Source of the DNA: Polynucleobacter sp. MG-27-Goln-C1
GTDB taxonomy: Bacteria > Pseudomonadota > Gammaproteobacteria > Burkholderiales > Burkholderiaceae
Assembly: GCF_018881905.1 (NCBI RefSeq)
Contig: NZ_JACVPM010000002.1
Span: 1-64,000, forward strand
Direction: 5' to 3'
Length of the DNA stretch: 64,000 nucleotides
In this document: positions 1 through 7,068 of the stretch, in pieces
Layout of the letters: each line of letters opens with the position of its first letter
Numbering within the stretch: position 1 is the stretch's first letter
Program-made: the position numbers and the translations under genes
The notes under the pieces: model-generated
The model's database searches: none
Told to the model about the DNA's origin: nothing
Seen by the model: the letters and a program-made list of their open reading frames with translations, nothing else

Positions 1-215
1 TCACTGGCCCCCAAGTTACCTGAAAAAATAAGCTTAAGTCCAGGCCATTCCCGTTTAATTTTTCCAAGAAGCTCCAATTGCTCAATGATAGACTCATCTG
101 AATAAAGAAGTACTACCGGTAGATTGGTTTCGGGGAGCTTTGGATGAGCCATAAAAGCGTTATTTAGGGCATTAAAATGGGACTCGGAACGCTTAATAAT
201 AAGAAAATTTTTCAC
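1..215 (-). CDS. Partial hypothetical protein, C-terminus outside the window
   Basis: An open minus-strand frame runs off the left edge. It begins with GTG at 215 (or TTG at 218) directly after an in-frame TGA at 221-219. The 71 visible residues start VKNFLIIKRSESHFNALNN and contain LPVVLLYSDESIIEQLELL, a beta-strand/acidic-loop/helix pattern that would fit a Rossmann-like or receiver-like fold, but I do not recognise the family. There is no strong ribosome-binding site and no ATG start. It lies on the presumed island side of the tRNA fragment at 754-776, so it may be cargo of that element. It could equally be a decayed fragment. Confidence 0.4.
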   Translation of the reverse strand, partial: MKNFLIIKRSESHFNALNNAFMAHPKLPETNLPVVLLYSDESIIEQLELLGKIKREWPGLKLIFSGNLGAS

Positions 216-221
216 CAATCA

Positions 222-753
222 ATTTTTAATTTAGAGGCGAAATTTATCAACCCCATAAACAAGGGGCAATATTCCTTGCAATTGAAAGGCTATTGGAGCT
301 CATCAACACAATCTCAAAATAAATCGTAATCTTTGATACTGCATAAGCCCAGCTGAACAACTAAGCGAAGAGGAATGGGAATAGAAGCGGCATTGAAGCT
401 AGGGTTGCCGCCCTCAAAACATTTATCACCGGAGTAAACGACTCATCAGACGGCAAAGACCCCTTTTTTTCCTGTAAAAATGAGCAAGCGGGCAAACAAG
501 TAGACAAGACTTACCAAAAGCAGAGCTTCTTTATTTCCGTTAACCTTGTTTTTACAAACAGACTAACTCTTTTTTTTATTTTCTGAGCCATTAATACCAG
601 CCGATGCACTAGGCCCAACAGCTCCAAAATATGAAGACAATTTAGTCAAATTGTACGAATTAAATCTGGGGGTATTTTTGGGGGTACTCTTTGAAATTCG
701 TACCTTTTTGGTTGCAAGTAACCATTTGATTTTGGGCTATAAAATGGTATTTA
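222..753. other. Poorly coding stretch inside the presumed island end
   Basis: About 530 bases without a gene I can support. Short frames exist on both strands but lack starts or recognisable motifs. One minus-strand tail at about 565-655 reads SSYFGAVGPSASAGINGSE before a stop and might be the end of a decayed gene. At 667-686 the heptamer GGGGGTA occurs twice, 12 bases apart; similar G-rich repeats are often seen just inside the ends of tRNA-integrated elements. Nothing else was recognised. Confidence 0.4.
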
Positions 754-776
754 GTTCGATCTCCGCCGACCCACCA
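754..776 (+). mobile_element. tRNA 3'-end fragment, probable attR-type attachment site
   Basis: The segment runs from GTTCGATC (T-loop) through CGACCCACCA, the 3' strand of an acceptor stem plus CCA. The 5' flank (GGTATTTA) does not pair with the T-stem strand TCCGC, and no D-arm or anticodon arm precedes it, so it is not an intact tRNA. The acceptor strand CGACCC would pair with GGGTCG, which fits tRNA-Lys best, with low certainty. Integrases that target tRNA 3' ends leave such a duplicate at the distal end of the element. The terminator at 797-822 fits the original tRNA's downstream flank, placing the element to the left. Confidence 0.5.
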
Positions 777-796
777 TTTTGAAGTATGTAACAGTT

Positions 797-822
797 AAAC
801 GCCACCTATCTAGGTGGCGTTT
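797..822 (+). terminator. Rho-independent terminator downstream of the tRNA fragment
   Basis: AAACGCCACCTA and TAGGTGGCGTTT form a near-perfect hairpin with a two- to four-base loop, followed by a short T run. The stem flanks (AAA/TTT) make it usable on both strands: it could end the original tRNA transcript on the plus strand and sits just past the stop of the minus-strand peptidase gene at 861. Confidence 0.75.
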
Positions 823-860
823 TCCATTCCACCTCAAAGAATATTAAATCTTAGGCAGCT

Positions 861-1667
861 CTACTCAACTGCAGCTCTGGCAAAAAGAGCATCCTTGAAG
901 CGAGTATTTTTCCCCTTAGACTGCAAAAAAACCATAGCAATTTTTCTACCCTTGATCTTTGCCTCCATGACTAGGCAGCGACCTGAGGCTGCAATATAAC
1001 CAGTCTTTTGCACCAAAACATCCATGACTTCATTACGAACAATGGGGTTGGTATTTACAAACGGCTGCGGGGGATGGACGCCATCAACAACACTAAATTT
1101 TTCTGTTGTTGAAAATTCTTGAATCAAAGGGTATCGCATAGATTCTTCCAATAAAAGAATCAAATCCTGTGCTGTAGAAACATTCTGCGAGGAGAGCCCA
1201 GTAGGCTCCATGAAATGGGTATGTACCATTCCAAGTTCTTTTGCTTTCAGATTCATGGCGGCAACAAATGCATCCCTTCCTCCCACATAAGACCTTGCCA
1301 AAGCATTAATCGCCCTATTCTCCGACGACATTAAACCAATCCGCAAAGTTCTTTTTCGACTAATTTCCGTCCCCACCTTTAATTTCCATTTTGCACTCGA
1401 CTGCTGAGCAATATCCTCTCTCTCAATCCTGAGTGGCTCCATTAACCCTTGGCCTGAATCCAAAACAACTATTGACGCCATCAGCTTAGAGATCGAAGCT
1501 ATTGGTGAGATGACCGAGGAATTTCTATCAACTAATACCTCCCCGGTGTCAACATCAACAACATAGGCAATATTTGAATGAATATTATTGGAACGGTTAT
1601 TTTCTGCAAACACAGGGGCGTGAAAGAACATGCATCCTAAGACGCACTGAATAAAAAATTTATACAT
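861..1667 (-). CDS. pbpG: D-alanyl-D-alanine endopeptidase, PBP7 type (peptidase S11)
   Basis: A penicillin-binding protein that would cleave peptide cross-links or terminal D-Ala in periplasmic peptidoglycan. The N-terminus (residues 1-21, ending FFHAPVFA) is a signal peptide. All three active-site motifs are present: SxxK at 58-61 (SISK), SxN at 115-117 (SEN) and KTG at 221-223. At 268 residues it is shorter than typical PbpG (about 310) and lacks a long C-terminal region, as usual for PBP7 rather than PBP5. It lies first of a run of minus-strand envelope genes (zinc-ribbon-like protein, lipoprotein, Pal). The ATG at 1667 has only a weak AAAGA upstream. Class assignment is firm; the exact paralog name is an inference. 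Confidence 0.85.
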   Translation of the reverse strand: MYKFFIQCVLGCMFFHAPVFAENNRSNNIHSNIAYVVDVDTGEVLVDRNSSVISPIASISKLMASIVVLDSGQGLMEPLRIEREDIAQQSSAKWKLKVGTEISRKRTLRIGLMSSENRAINALARSYVGGRDAFVAAMNLKAKELGMVHTHFMEPTGLSSQNVSTAQDLILLLEESMRYPLIQEFSTTEKFSVVDGVHPPQPFVNTNPIVRNEVMDVLVQKTGYIAASGRCLVMEAKIKGRKIAMVFLQSKGKNTRFKDALFARAAVE

Positions 1668-1679
1668 ATCTTTAAAGTT

Positions 1680-1991
1680 TTACCAATATTTAAATGGGCG
1701 CGCAGTCTTTGTGTTTGTTCCCACTGCCTTCATCCGCTTTTTGCAATGGGGGCATGTCAGCCCATCCCAGACGACAAGCTGATCAGAAGAGCCGCAGGTT
1801 TTACAAACTGTAGATCCCGTAGGTAAATCAACCATGGCGCCAGGGTTTGGAACTGCAAATGTATCTATCTCTTCGCAGCGATTACATACCATTGCAGCTT
1901 TGGAAAAATGCGGGCCTTTTTCAACGCCGATACCGCTAATACACTCGTACTCACAGGATCCGCAGACAAACCGGTATTCCGCCTCCATCAT
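1680..1991 (-). CDS. Hypothetical protein with four CxxC motifs
   Basis: A 103-residue protein with four CxxC pairs at residues 10-13, 36-39, 63-66 and 80-83, the layout of two zinc ribbons or rubredoxin-like knuckles in tandem. No signal peptide or membrane segment is visible, so it is probably cytosolic. It starts one base after the stop of the upstream lipoprotein gene (TAA G ATG), indicating co-translation. The start is one of two adjacent ATGs, with GGAAG upstream. I do not recognise a named family; metal binding is inferred only from the cysteine spacing. Confidence 0.65.
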   Translation of the reverse strand: MMEAEYRFVCGSCEYECISGIGVEKGPHFSKAAMVCNRCEEIDTFAVPNPGAMVDLPTGSTVCKTCGSSDQLVVWDGLTCPHCKKRMKAVGTNTKTARPFKYW

Positions 1992-1992
1992 C

Positions 1993-2499
1993 TTATGAGC
2001 TTCCTTTTTCCGCTTTCAGAATCTGCGCCCATCTCTCTTTTGCATACTGAATACGCATTGACCTCTCTTGATTAGCAACCCCGATAGTGATTCGCTTATC
2101 AATCAAGTCTTTGTAAACAGCATCAATATTTATGTAGAAATTGGTATAAACAGCCACCAGAGCTGAGGAAGGCAACTCATTAACAATGGCGCGGCACTTT
2201 AAAGTGGATTCTTTAAATCTTTTTAAGACAGCGGCTTGATCAGAGGCAATTTTGTCGCTTGAATTAAAAAGTTCTTTTGCATTTGGACTTTTCTCCGTTA
2301 GCACCAAAATATGTTCATCAACATACTTTGCATCCTCTGACTGATTTACCTCGGCTACACATGAGGCAATCTTTTTCTGTACTTCATTCACTTTAACAAT
2401 CGAAACGTCATTACCAGGCTTGTTAATCGGCGCTACATTTGTGGCGCATCCCGATAATAAAATTACAAGCAATGCAATACTACGATAGATATTTTTCAT
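1993..2499 (-). CDS. Putative lipoprotein of unknown function
   Basis: 168 residues starting with a type II signal peptide and lipobox LSGC (Cys18 would be lipidated). The mature part is mostly helical, with Lys/Glu-rich stretches and only one or two further cysteines, and no domain I can name. It sits between pal and the four-CxxC gene, with which it is separated by a single base, so the two are probably translated together. The hairpin at 2540-2568 separates it from pal, so it likely has its own promoter or depends on readthrough. Confidence 0.6.
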   Translation of the reverse strand: MKNIYRSIALLVILLSGCATNVAPINKPGNDVSIVKVNEVQKKIASCVAEVNQSEDAKYVDEHILVLTEKSPNAKELFNSSDKIASDQAAVLKRFKESTLKCRAIVNELPSSALVAVYTNFYINIDAVYKDLIDKRITIGVANQERSMRIQYAKERWAQILKAEKGSS

Positions 2500-2539
2500 A
2501 CGAATCTCACTAATTAAATAAGTTCATTAGGAATAAAAG

Positions 2540-2568
2540 CCTCCCCACACAAAAACAAAGTGGGGAGG
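2540..2568 (-). terminator. Hairpin terminator after the Pal-like gene
   Basis: Nine-base-pair stem CCTCCCCAC / GTGGGGAGG with an 11-base loop, followed on the minus strand by CTTTTATT. It lies 10 bases past the stop of the OmpA-family lipoprotein gene and upstream of the next minus-strand gene, so it would partly or fully end transcription there. Confidence 0.65.
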
Positions 2569-2577
2569 TAAACGGGA

Positions 2578-3072
2578 TTAGCGGTAAACGATGTCAGCGC
2601 GACGGTTCTCCTGGAAAGCAGCCTCCGTTTGCGCTGGATTCATGGGTTTTTCCTTGCCAAAACTAACAGCCTCCACTTGGGCCTCATTAACCCCCTGGGC
2701 AAGCAGAGCTCTTTTGACAGACTCAGATCTCTTTTGACCTAGGGCTAGGTTGTATTCAGCTGTACCGCGATCATCTGTATTGCCCTGAATGATGATGTCA
2801 GCCTTTTGAGTATGAAAGGTCTTGAGATAGGTCGCATGAGCCGCAATGGTAGAGGCGTACTTTGGATCAAGCGTATAGCTATCAAACTCAAAGAAAATGG
2901 AGCGCTTGCCATACACGCTTGTCTTGGGATCGCTAATAGGATCGTAAGACATTGATCCACCAGCATTAATGGATGCTACGTTATTTGAATCATCCAATTT
3001 AACCCCACTACTACATGCAGAAATAAGTAGCACCGTGCATGCCAATGGCAGCAGTTTTTTAAGCGCGAACAT
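2578..3072 (-). CDS. pal: OmpA-family lipoprotein, Pal-like
   Basis: 164 residues: a signal peptide with lipobox ISAC (Cys20 lipidated), a short linker, then an OmpA-like peptidoglycan-binding domain from about residue 55 to the end. The family core is visible as FEFDSYTLDP, GNTDDRGTAEYNLALGQKR and the closing RRADIVYR; the NTDDRGT segment corresponds to the HTDxRG of classical Pal, with Asn for His. It would anchor the outer membrane to the murein. The start has GGGGAA eight bases upstream. No tolB or tolA lies beside it, so this may be a second Pal-type protein rather than the Tol-Pal member. Confidence 0.8.
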   Translation of the reverse strand: MFALKKLLPLACTVLLISACSSGVKLDDSNNVASINAGGSMSYDPISDPKTSVYGKRSIFFEFDSYTLDPKYASTIAAHATYLKTFHTQKADIIIQGNTDDRGTAEYNLALGQKRSESVKRALLAQGVNEAQVEAVSFGKEKPMNPAQTEAAFQENRRADIVYR

Positions 3073-3140
3073 AACGATAATTCCCCATAAAGGCTAAAAA
3101 TTAGCCAAAATAACAAAATGGCCAGCCAATCAAGGCTGAC

Positions 3141-3160
3141 AAAAAACCTAAGAAATTAGG
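3141..3160 (-). terminator. Short terminator overlapping the stop of the 3156 gene
   Basis: On the minus strand CCTAA-TTTC-TTAGG is followed by TTTTTT. The stem includes the TAA stop region of the upstream 118-residue gene. The stem is only five pairs and AT-leaning, but the uninterrupted T run supports a terminator. Confidence 0.5.
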
Positions 3161-3512
3161 TGGTTACTTTTGGGGGTTTAAAAGCAGAATCAGGAAAATT
3201 CTGCGTGAAAAGAAGATTGCTAAAACGAGCAAATGTAAAGATTACCGTAGGGCTAAATGGAACGATGATGCTGCTGTTATCACTTATATTAGCGGTCACA
3301 TGGCTCATTAGAAACAATGTATGGGATTGCGGCTGACCATCAGTTGTTTGATTGCTGATATGACTATGATCAGATATTGATCCAGAAAATAATGCTTGGC
3401 TAATTTGGGCCCGTTCAATGGCAGCCTCAACAAAGATACTACCCGCTGCCGCCTTGAATGAAATCAAGCAGAGGCAAAGAAGAATCACGATAGATCTATT
3501 ACGGGATCGCAT
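3156..3512 (-). CDS. Hypothetical exported protein
   Basis: 118 residues with a clear signal peptide (charged MRSRNRS, a hydrophobic stretch, then FKAAAG at about 19-24). The mature part is rich in Ser, Thr and His, with no cysteines and no domain I recognise; a hydrophobic patch near residues 80-105 could be a second membrane-associated segment. It has its own terminator and is flanked by non-coding stretches, suggesting a single-gene unit. Unknown function. Confidence 0.5.
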   Translation of the reverse strand: MRSRNRSIVILLCLCLISFKAAAGSIFVEAAIERAQISQALFSGSISDHSHISNQTTDGQPQSHTLFLMSHVTANISDNSSIIVPFSPTVIFTFARFSNLLFTQNFPDSAFKPPKVTT

Positions 3513-3695
3513 GGCGTGATTCTATACCTAAATTGATGAAATCTAGGGTAGCCAAAAATCTCAGAAAATCGGCTAAATTAGATTAAAGACGCATTCTGCA
3601 TGCTAATTTGAGGATTCCTGGCTTGCTAAAGGAGTGGGTAGCCTCATTTCATATGAAGACATTCAAGCTAAGATCGCTCCGATGCTGCCTGAGCT

Positions 3696-5447
3696 TTACC
3701 TCTTCGGCGTTTTTCCAACCATCTTCACGGCTCTCAAGAAATCAAAGTCGACACCTTTATCTGCTTGTGTGACTGTGTCCAAGAATAATTTTAAGTAGCC
3801 ACGCTCTGCAGTCGGCTCGATCACTGGATTATCTTTTGCACGCTTAGCCAACTCTTCGTCTGATATCAGCAAGCTAATCTCACGATTCTTCACGCTGAGG
3901 CGAATGCGATCACCATTCTTTACGTGCGCGAGTGGCCCACCTACTGCAGCTTCTGGAGTCACATGTAAGACGATCGTTCCAAATGCTGTGCCGCTCATAC
4001 GCCCATCAGAAATCCGCACAATATCCTTTACGCCAGCGCGAGCTAGCTTCATCGGAATCGGAATGTATCCCGCTTCAGGCATGCCAGGAGCACCCTTAGG
4101 GCCAATGTTCTTAAGCACCAGAATATCGTCAGCCGTTACATCTAGGTCTGGGCTATCAATGTGATTGGCGAGATCTTCACTGTTTTCAAAGACAACAGCG
4201 CGACCCTCGTGCTCCATGAGTTTTTCATTAGCAGCAGATTGTTTAATTATGGCACCGCCGGGAGCTAAGTTGCCATGCAGAACGGCAATACTCCCACGCG
4301 GATAAATTGGGTTATCAAACTTGCGCACGACATCTTGCTTAAAGCTTGGCGGAGCCGCGTCAATCTCTTCACCTAAAGTACGACCTGTCACTGTCATCGC
4401 ATCTAGCTTTAGTAAAGGCTTGAGCTCACGAAGCAGTGTAGTCATGCCGCCGGCATCATGGAAGTTCTCCATGTAGTGGTCACCAGATGGCTTCAAGTCC
4501 ACTAGTACTGGAGTCTCATCACCCATCTTATCGAGCGCATCTAAATCAATCTCTAAACCCATACGTCCAGCGATAGCAGCTAAATGCACTATGCCGTTTG
4601 TAGATCCACCAATCGCCAATAAAACGCGCATTGCGTTTTCAAATGCGTCTGCTGTCAATACCTTGTCAATTGTTAGGCCATCTTTAGCCATTTGCACAGC
4701 GCGAGTACCAGTCTCTTCTGCAATCCGAATACGGTCTGCAGTCACTGCGGGAGGAGTTGCGCCACCAGGCACCGTCATCCCTAATGCCTCAGAGATACAA
4801 GCCATCGTGCTTGCCGTACCCATCACTGAGCAAGTACCTACGCTGGCTACCAATTGGTCATTGACTTCATCTTTCTCAACTTCATCAATTTCACCAGCGC
4901 GGAATTTTCCCCAATAGCGGCGGCAGTCGGTGCAAGCACCCACACGCTCACTACGATGAGAGCCGGTCAACATTGAGCCAGTGATCAACTGAATTGCTGG
5001 AAGACCTGCAGAAGCAGCGCCCATCATTTGCGCTGGCACCGTCTTATCGCAACCACCAATCATGACTACAGCATCCATTGGCTGAGCCCGCAACATCTCT
5101 TCGGTATCCATCGACATCAGGTTACGCAAATACATACTGGTCGGAGCAGCAAAACTCTCATGAATAGAGATCGTTGGAAAATCCATCGGCAAACCACCAG
5201 CAAGCATCACACCACGTTTCACGGCCTCAATGAGTTGCGGCATATTGCCGTGGCATGGGTTGTATGCGCTACCTGTATTGATGATGCCGATAACCGGTCG
5301 ATCTAGTGCGCTATTGGTGTAGCCTGCACCCTTAATAAATGCTTTACGCAAAAACAAAGAGAAGCCTTTGTCGCCATAGCTCGTTAAGCCCTTACGCAAA
5401 CCACTCTCTGTGGATTGTTTTTTCTCTTTGTTCGCATTGCTTGTCAT
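3696..5447 (-). CDS. IlvD/Edd-family dehydratase, sugar-acid type
   Basis: 583 residues of the Fe-S dehydratase family, which removes water from 2,3-dihydroxy acids to give 2-keto acids. The three cluster cysteines are in place: Cys65 (NPCHGN), Cys133 (GGCDKT) and Cys206 (GTCSVMGTAS). The segment FPTISIHESFAAPTSMYLRN and the GACTDCRRYW insertion match the aldonate/sugar-acid dehydratase branch (arabinonate or xylonate dehydratases) better than branched-chain-biosynthetic IlvD, which usually has a VSDGIxMG segment here. The neighbouring Bug binding protein, 45 bases downstream, supports uptake and catabolism of an organic acid. The substrate cannot be fixed from sequence alone; dihydroxy-acid dehydratase remains possible. 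Confidence 0.85.
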   Translation of the reverse strand: MTSNANKEKKQSTESGLRKGLTSYGDKGFSLFLRKAFIKGAGYTNSALDRPVIGIINTGSAYNPCHGNMPQLIEAVKRGVMLAGGLPMDFPTISIHESFAAPTSMYLRNLMSMDTEEMLRAQPMDAVVMIGGCDKTVPAQMMGAASAGLPAIQLITGSMLTGSHRSERVGACTDCRRYWGKFRAGEIDEVEKDEVNDQLVASVGTCSVMGTASTMACISEALGMTVPGGATPPAVTADRIRIAEETGTRAVQMAKDGLTIDKVLTADAFENAMRVLLAIGGSTNGIVHLAAIAGRMGLEIDLDALDKMGDETPVLVDLKPSGDHYMENFHDAGGMTTLLRELKPLLKLDAMTVTGRTLGEEIDAAPPSFKQDVVRKFDNPIYPRGSIAVLHGNLAPGGAIIKQSAANEKLMEHEGRAVVFENSEDLANHIDSPDLDVTADDILVLKNIGPKGAPGMPEAGYIPIPMKLARAGVKDIVRISDGRMSGTAFGTIVLHVTPEAAVGGPLAHVKNGDRIRLSVKNREISLLISDEELAKRAKDNPVIEPTAERGYLKLFLDTVTQADKGVDFDFLRAVKMVGKTPKR

Positions 5448-5492
5448 AAATAATTCTTTAAATAAAAAATAAATAGAAATTACAACTCAGTA

Positions 5493-6482
5493 CTACTCAG
5501 CTTTGATATCCGCCTCTTTAATCACTTTTTCCCAGCGCTTTACTTCCGCAGCTAACAACTCTGCCGATTGCTTAGGCTTTGTCGGCGTTGCAGCATAGAC
5601 TCCCTGCTTTAAAAAAGCCTCTTTAACCTCTGGGTTTACCAAGAGTTTAGCGATAGCACTGTTGAGTTGATCAATGATCGCTACCGGTGTGCCAACTGGG
5701 GCTAAAACGCCGAAGGTGGAGCTCACCTCTAAAGCCGGCATACCCGACTCAGCGGTGGTAGGAACGTCTGGCAACATCGAGATACGCTTAGCAGTTGTTA
5801 CTGCCAACGGACGCAATTGACCAGCGATAATGAATGGCAACGCTGCTGGAACCGTCTCCACCATCATATTGACCTGACCTGCAACCAAATCAGTCATGGC
5901 AGGACCACTGCCCTTATATGGCACATGCGTGATTTTGATGCCCGCTTCTTTTTGGAAAATCTCTGCACCCATTCTTTGAGGCGCACCCGCACCGGAAGAG
6001 GCGTAATTCAATTTATCTGGATTGGCTTTTGCATAATCAATCAAGCCTTTCAAGGTTCTGACCGGGACATTGGGATTAACAACGACTACCAAAGGAACTG
6101 AGCCAACAATCATGATTGGCGTGAAATCCTTCAGTAGGTCGTAGCGCAATTTACCCTTTTCGAGAGTCGCCATAGTTGAATGCGATGTCACAGCACCCAT
6201 CAACAAGGTATAGCCATCTGGGTTTGCCTTAGCAACAGCCTCTGCACCAATATTGCCACCGGCGCCGCCGCGATTTTCAACTAAAACTTGCTGACCTAAG
6301 GATTCACCAAGATTCTTGGCGAGAATGCGTCCAATCACATCAGTTGCTCCGCCTGGAGGATAGGGAACGATCAGCTTAATGGGTCTATCTGGATAAGCGG
6401 CGTGCACTGCAGCAGAAAATCCAAGAATGAGTGCGCCTTGGGCAATGGAACGGCATAATTTACCGAATTGAAACGTAATCAT
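5493..6482 (-). CDS. Bug-family (TctC-like) tripartite tricarboxylate transporter binding protein
   Basis: 329 residues with a signal peptide ending SAAVHA (about residue 28) and the Bug hallmark YPDRPIKLIVPYPPGGATD just after it; AGGNIGAEAVAKANPDGYTL follows. Such periplasmic proteins bind carboxylates for TctA/TctB permeases. No tctA or tctB is nearby, as is common for the expanded Bug sets of Burkholderiales. The start has GGAGAC seven bases upstream. It precedes the sugar-acid-type dehydratase on the same strand, so the pair probably shares a substrate. Confidence 0.9.
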   Translation of the reverse strand: MITFQFGKLCRSIAQGALILGFSAAVHAAYPDRPIKLIVPYPPGGATDVIGRILAKNLGESLGQQVLVENRGGAGGNIGAEAVAKANPDGYTLLMGAVTSHSTMATLEKGKLRYDLLKDFTPIMIVGSVPLVVVVNPNVPVRTLKGLIDYAKANPDKLNYASSGAGAPQRMGAEIFQKEAGIKITHVPYKGSGPAMTDLVAGQVNMMVETVPAALPFIIAGQLRPLAVTTAKRISMLPDVPTTAESGMPALEVSSTFGVLAPVGTPVAIIDQLNSAIAKLLVNPEVKEAFLKQGVYAATPTKPKQSAELLAAEVKRWEKVIKEADIKAE

Positions 6483-6604
6483 TTTTGTCTCCGTATGCAG
6501 CTTTATTGAACAGCTTTATTTTTATGATCTCAATATACTAAACTTTGCTATCGCACACATTTGAGCGTGCTAAGCTTAGTACCACATTAATGCCAAGGAC
6601 CACC

Positions 6605-7027
6605 ATGTCAGCTATTCAACCTTTTCACCTTGCATTTCCCGTAGATAACTTGGAGGCAGCCCGCACCTTTTACGGAAGCACCTTAGGTTGTGCTGAAGGT
6701 CGTAGCTCAGATGAATGGATTGACTTTGACTTTTTTGGGCACCAACTCGTTGCCCATCTCGCACCTCAAGAATGCGGCAATGCAGCCTCAAATGAGGTTG
6801 ACGGACATCAAGTTCCCGTAAAACATTTTGGGGTGGTTCTGACGATGCCAGATTGGCATGCATTAGCGGATCGACTAACTAAGAGTGGCATCAAATTCAT
6901 CATTGAGCCGCAGATACGGTTTAAAGGCAAAGTTGGCGAACAGGCTACGATGTTCTTCTTAGATCCTGCTGGCAATGCTTTGGAGTTCAAAGCATTTGAA
7001 GATCCAAGTCAGCTATTTGCTAAATAA
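6605..7027 (+). CDS. VOC-family (glyoxalase/bleomycin-resistance fold) protein
   Basis: 140 residues from the ATG at 6605 (AAGGA seven bases upstream; an upstream in-frame start at 6545 is unlikely). The VOC fold is indicated by [21 protein letters not shown] at the N-terminus and [15 protein letters not shown] near the C-terminus. Candidate metal ligands are His9 in the first motif and Glu in LEFKAF. It reads divergently from the Bug gene. Members act as dioxygenases, isomerases or lyases; the reaction here is unknown. Confidence 0.8.
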   Translation: MSAIQPFHLAFPVDNLEAARTFYGSTLGCAEGRSSDEWIDFDFFGHQLVAHLAPQECGNAASNEVDGHQVPVKHFGVVLTMPDWHALADRLTKSGIKFIIEPQIRFKGKVGEQATMFFLDPAGNALEFKAFEDPSQLFAK

Positions 7028-7068
7028 TTGACTTGGATGGAAAAACTGACTACAAGCTATCTACTGCA

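Noticed and set aside
388-413. GCGGCA/TGCCGC inverted repeat in the left non-coding stretch
   Set aside because: Six pairs with a 14-base loop and no T run; not convincing as a terminator.
754-776. Intact tRNA gene
   Set aside because: Only the 3' end is present: no D-arm, anticodon arm or pairing T-stem precedes it.
814-999. 61-codon plus-strand frame MAFSIPPQRIL...
   Set aside because: Antisense to the PBP7 gene and starting inside the terminator region; no ribosome-binding site or family motif.
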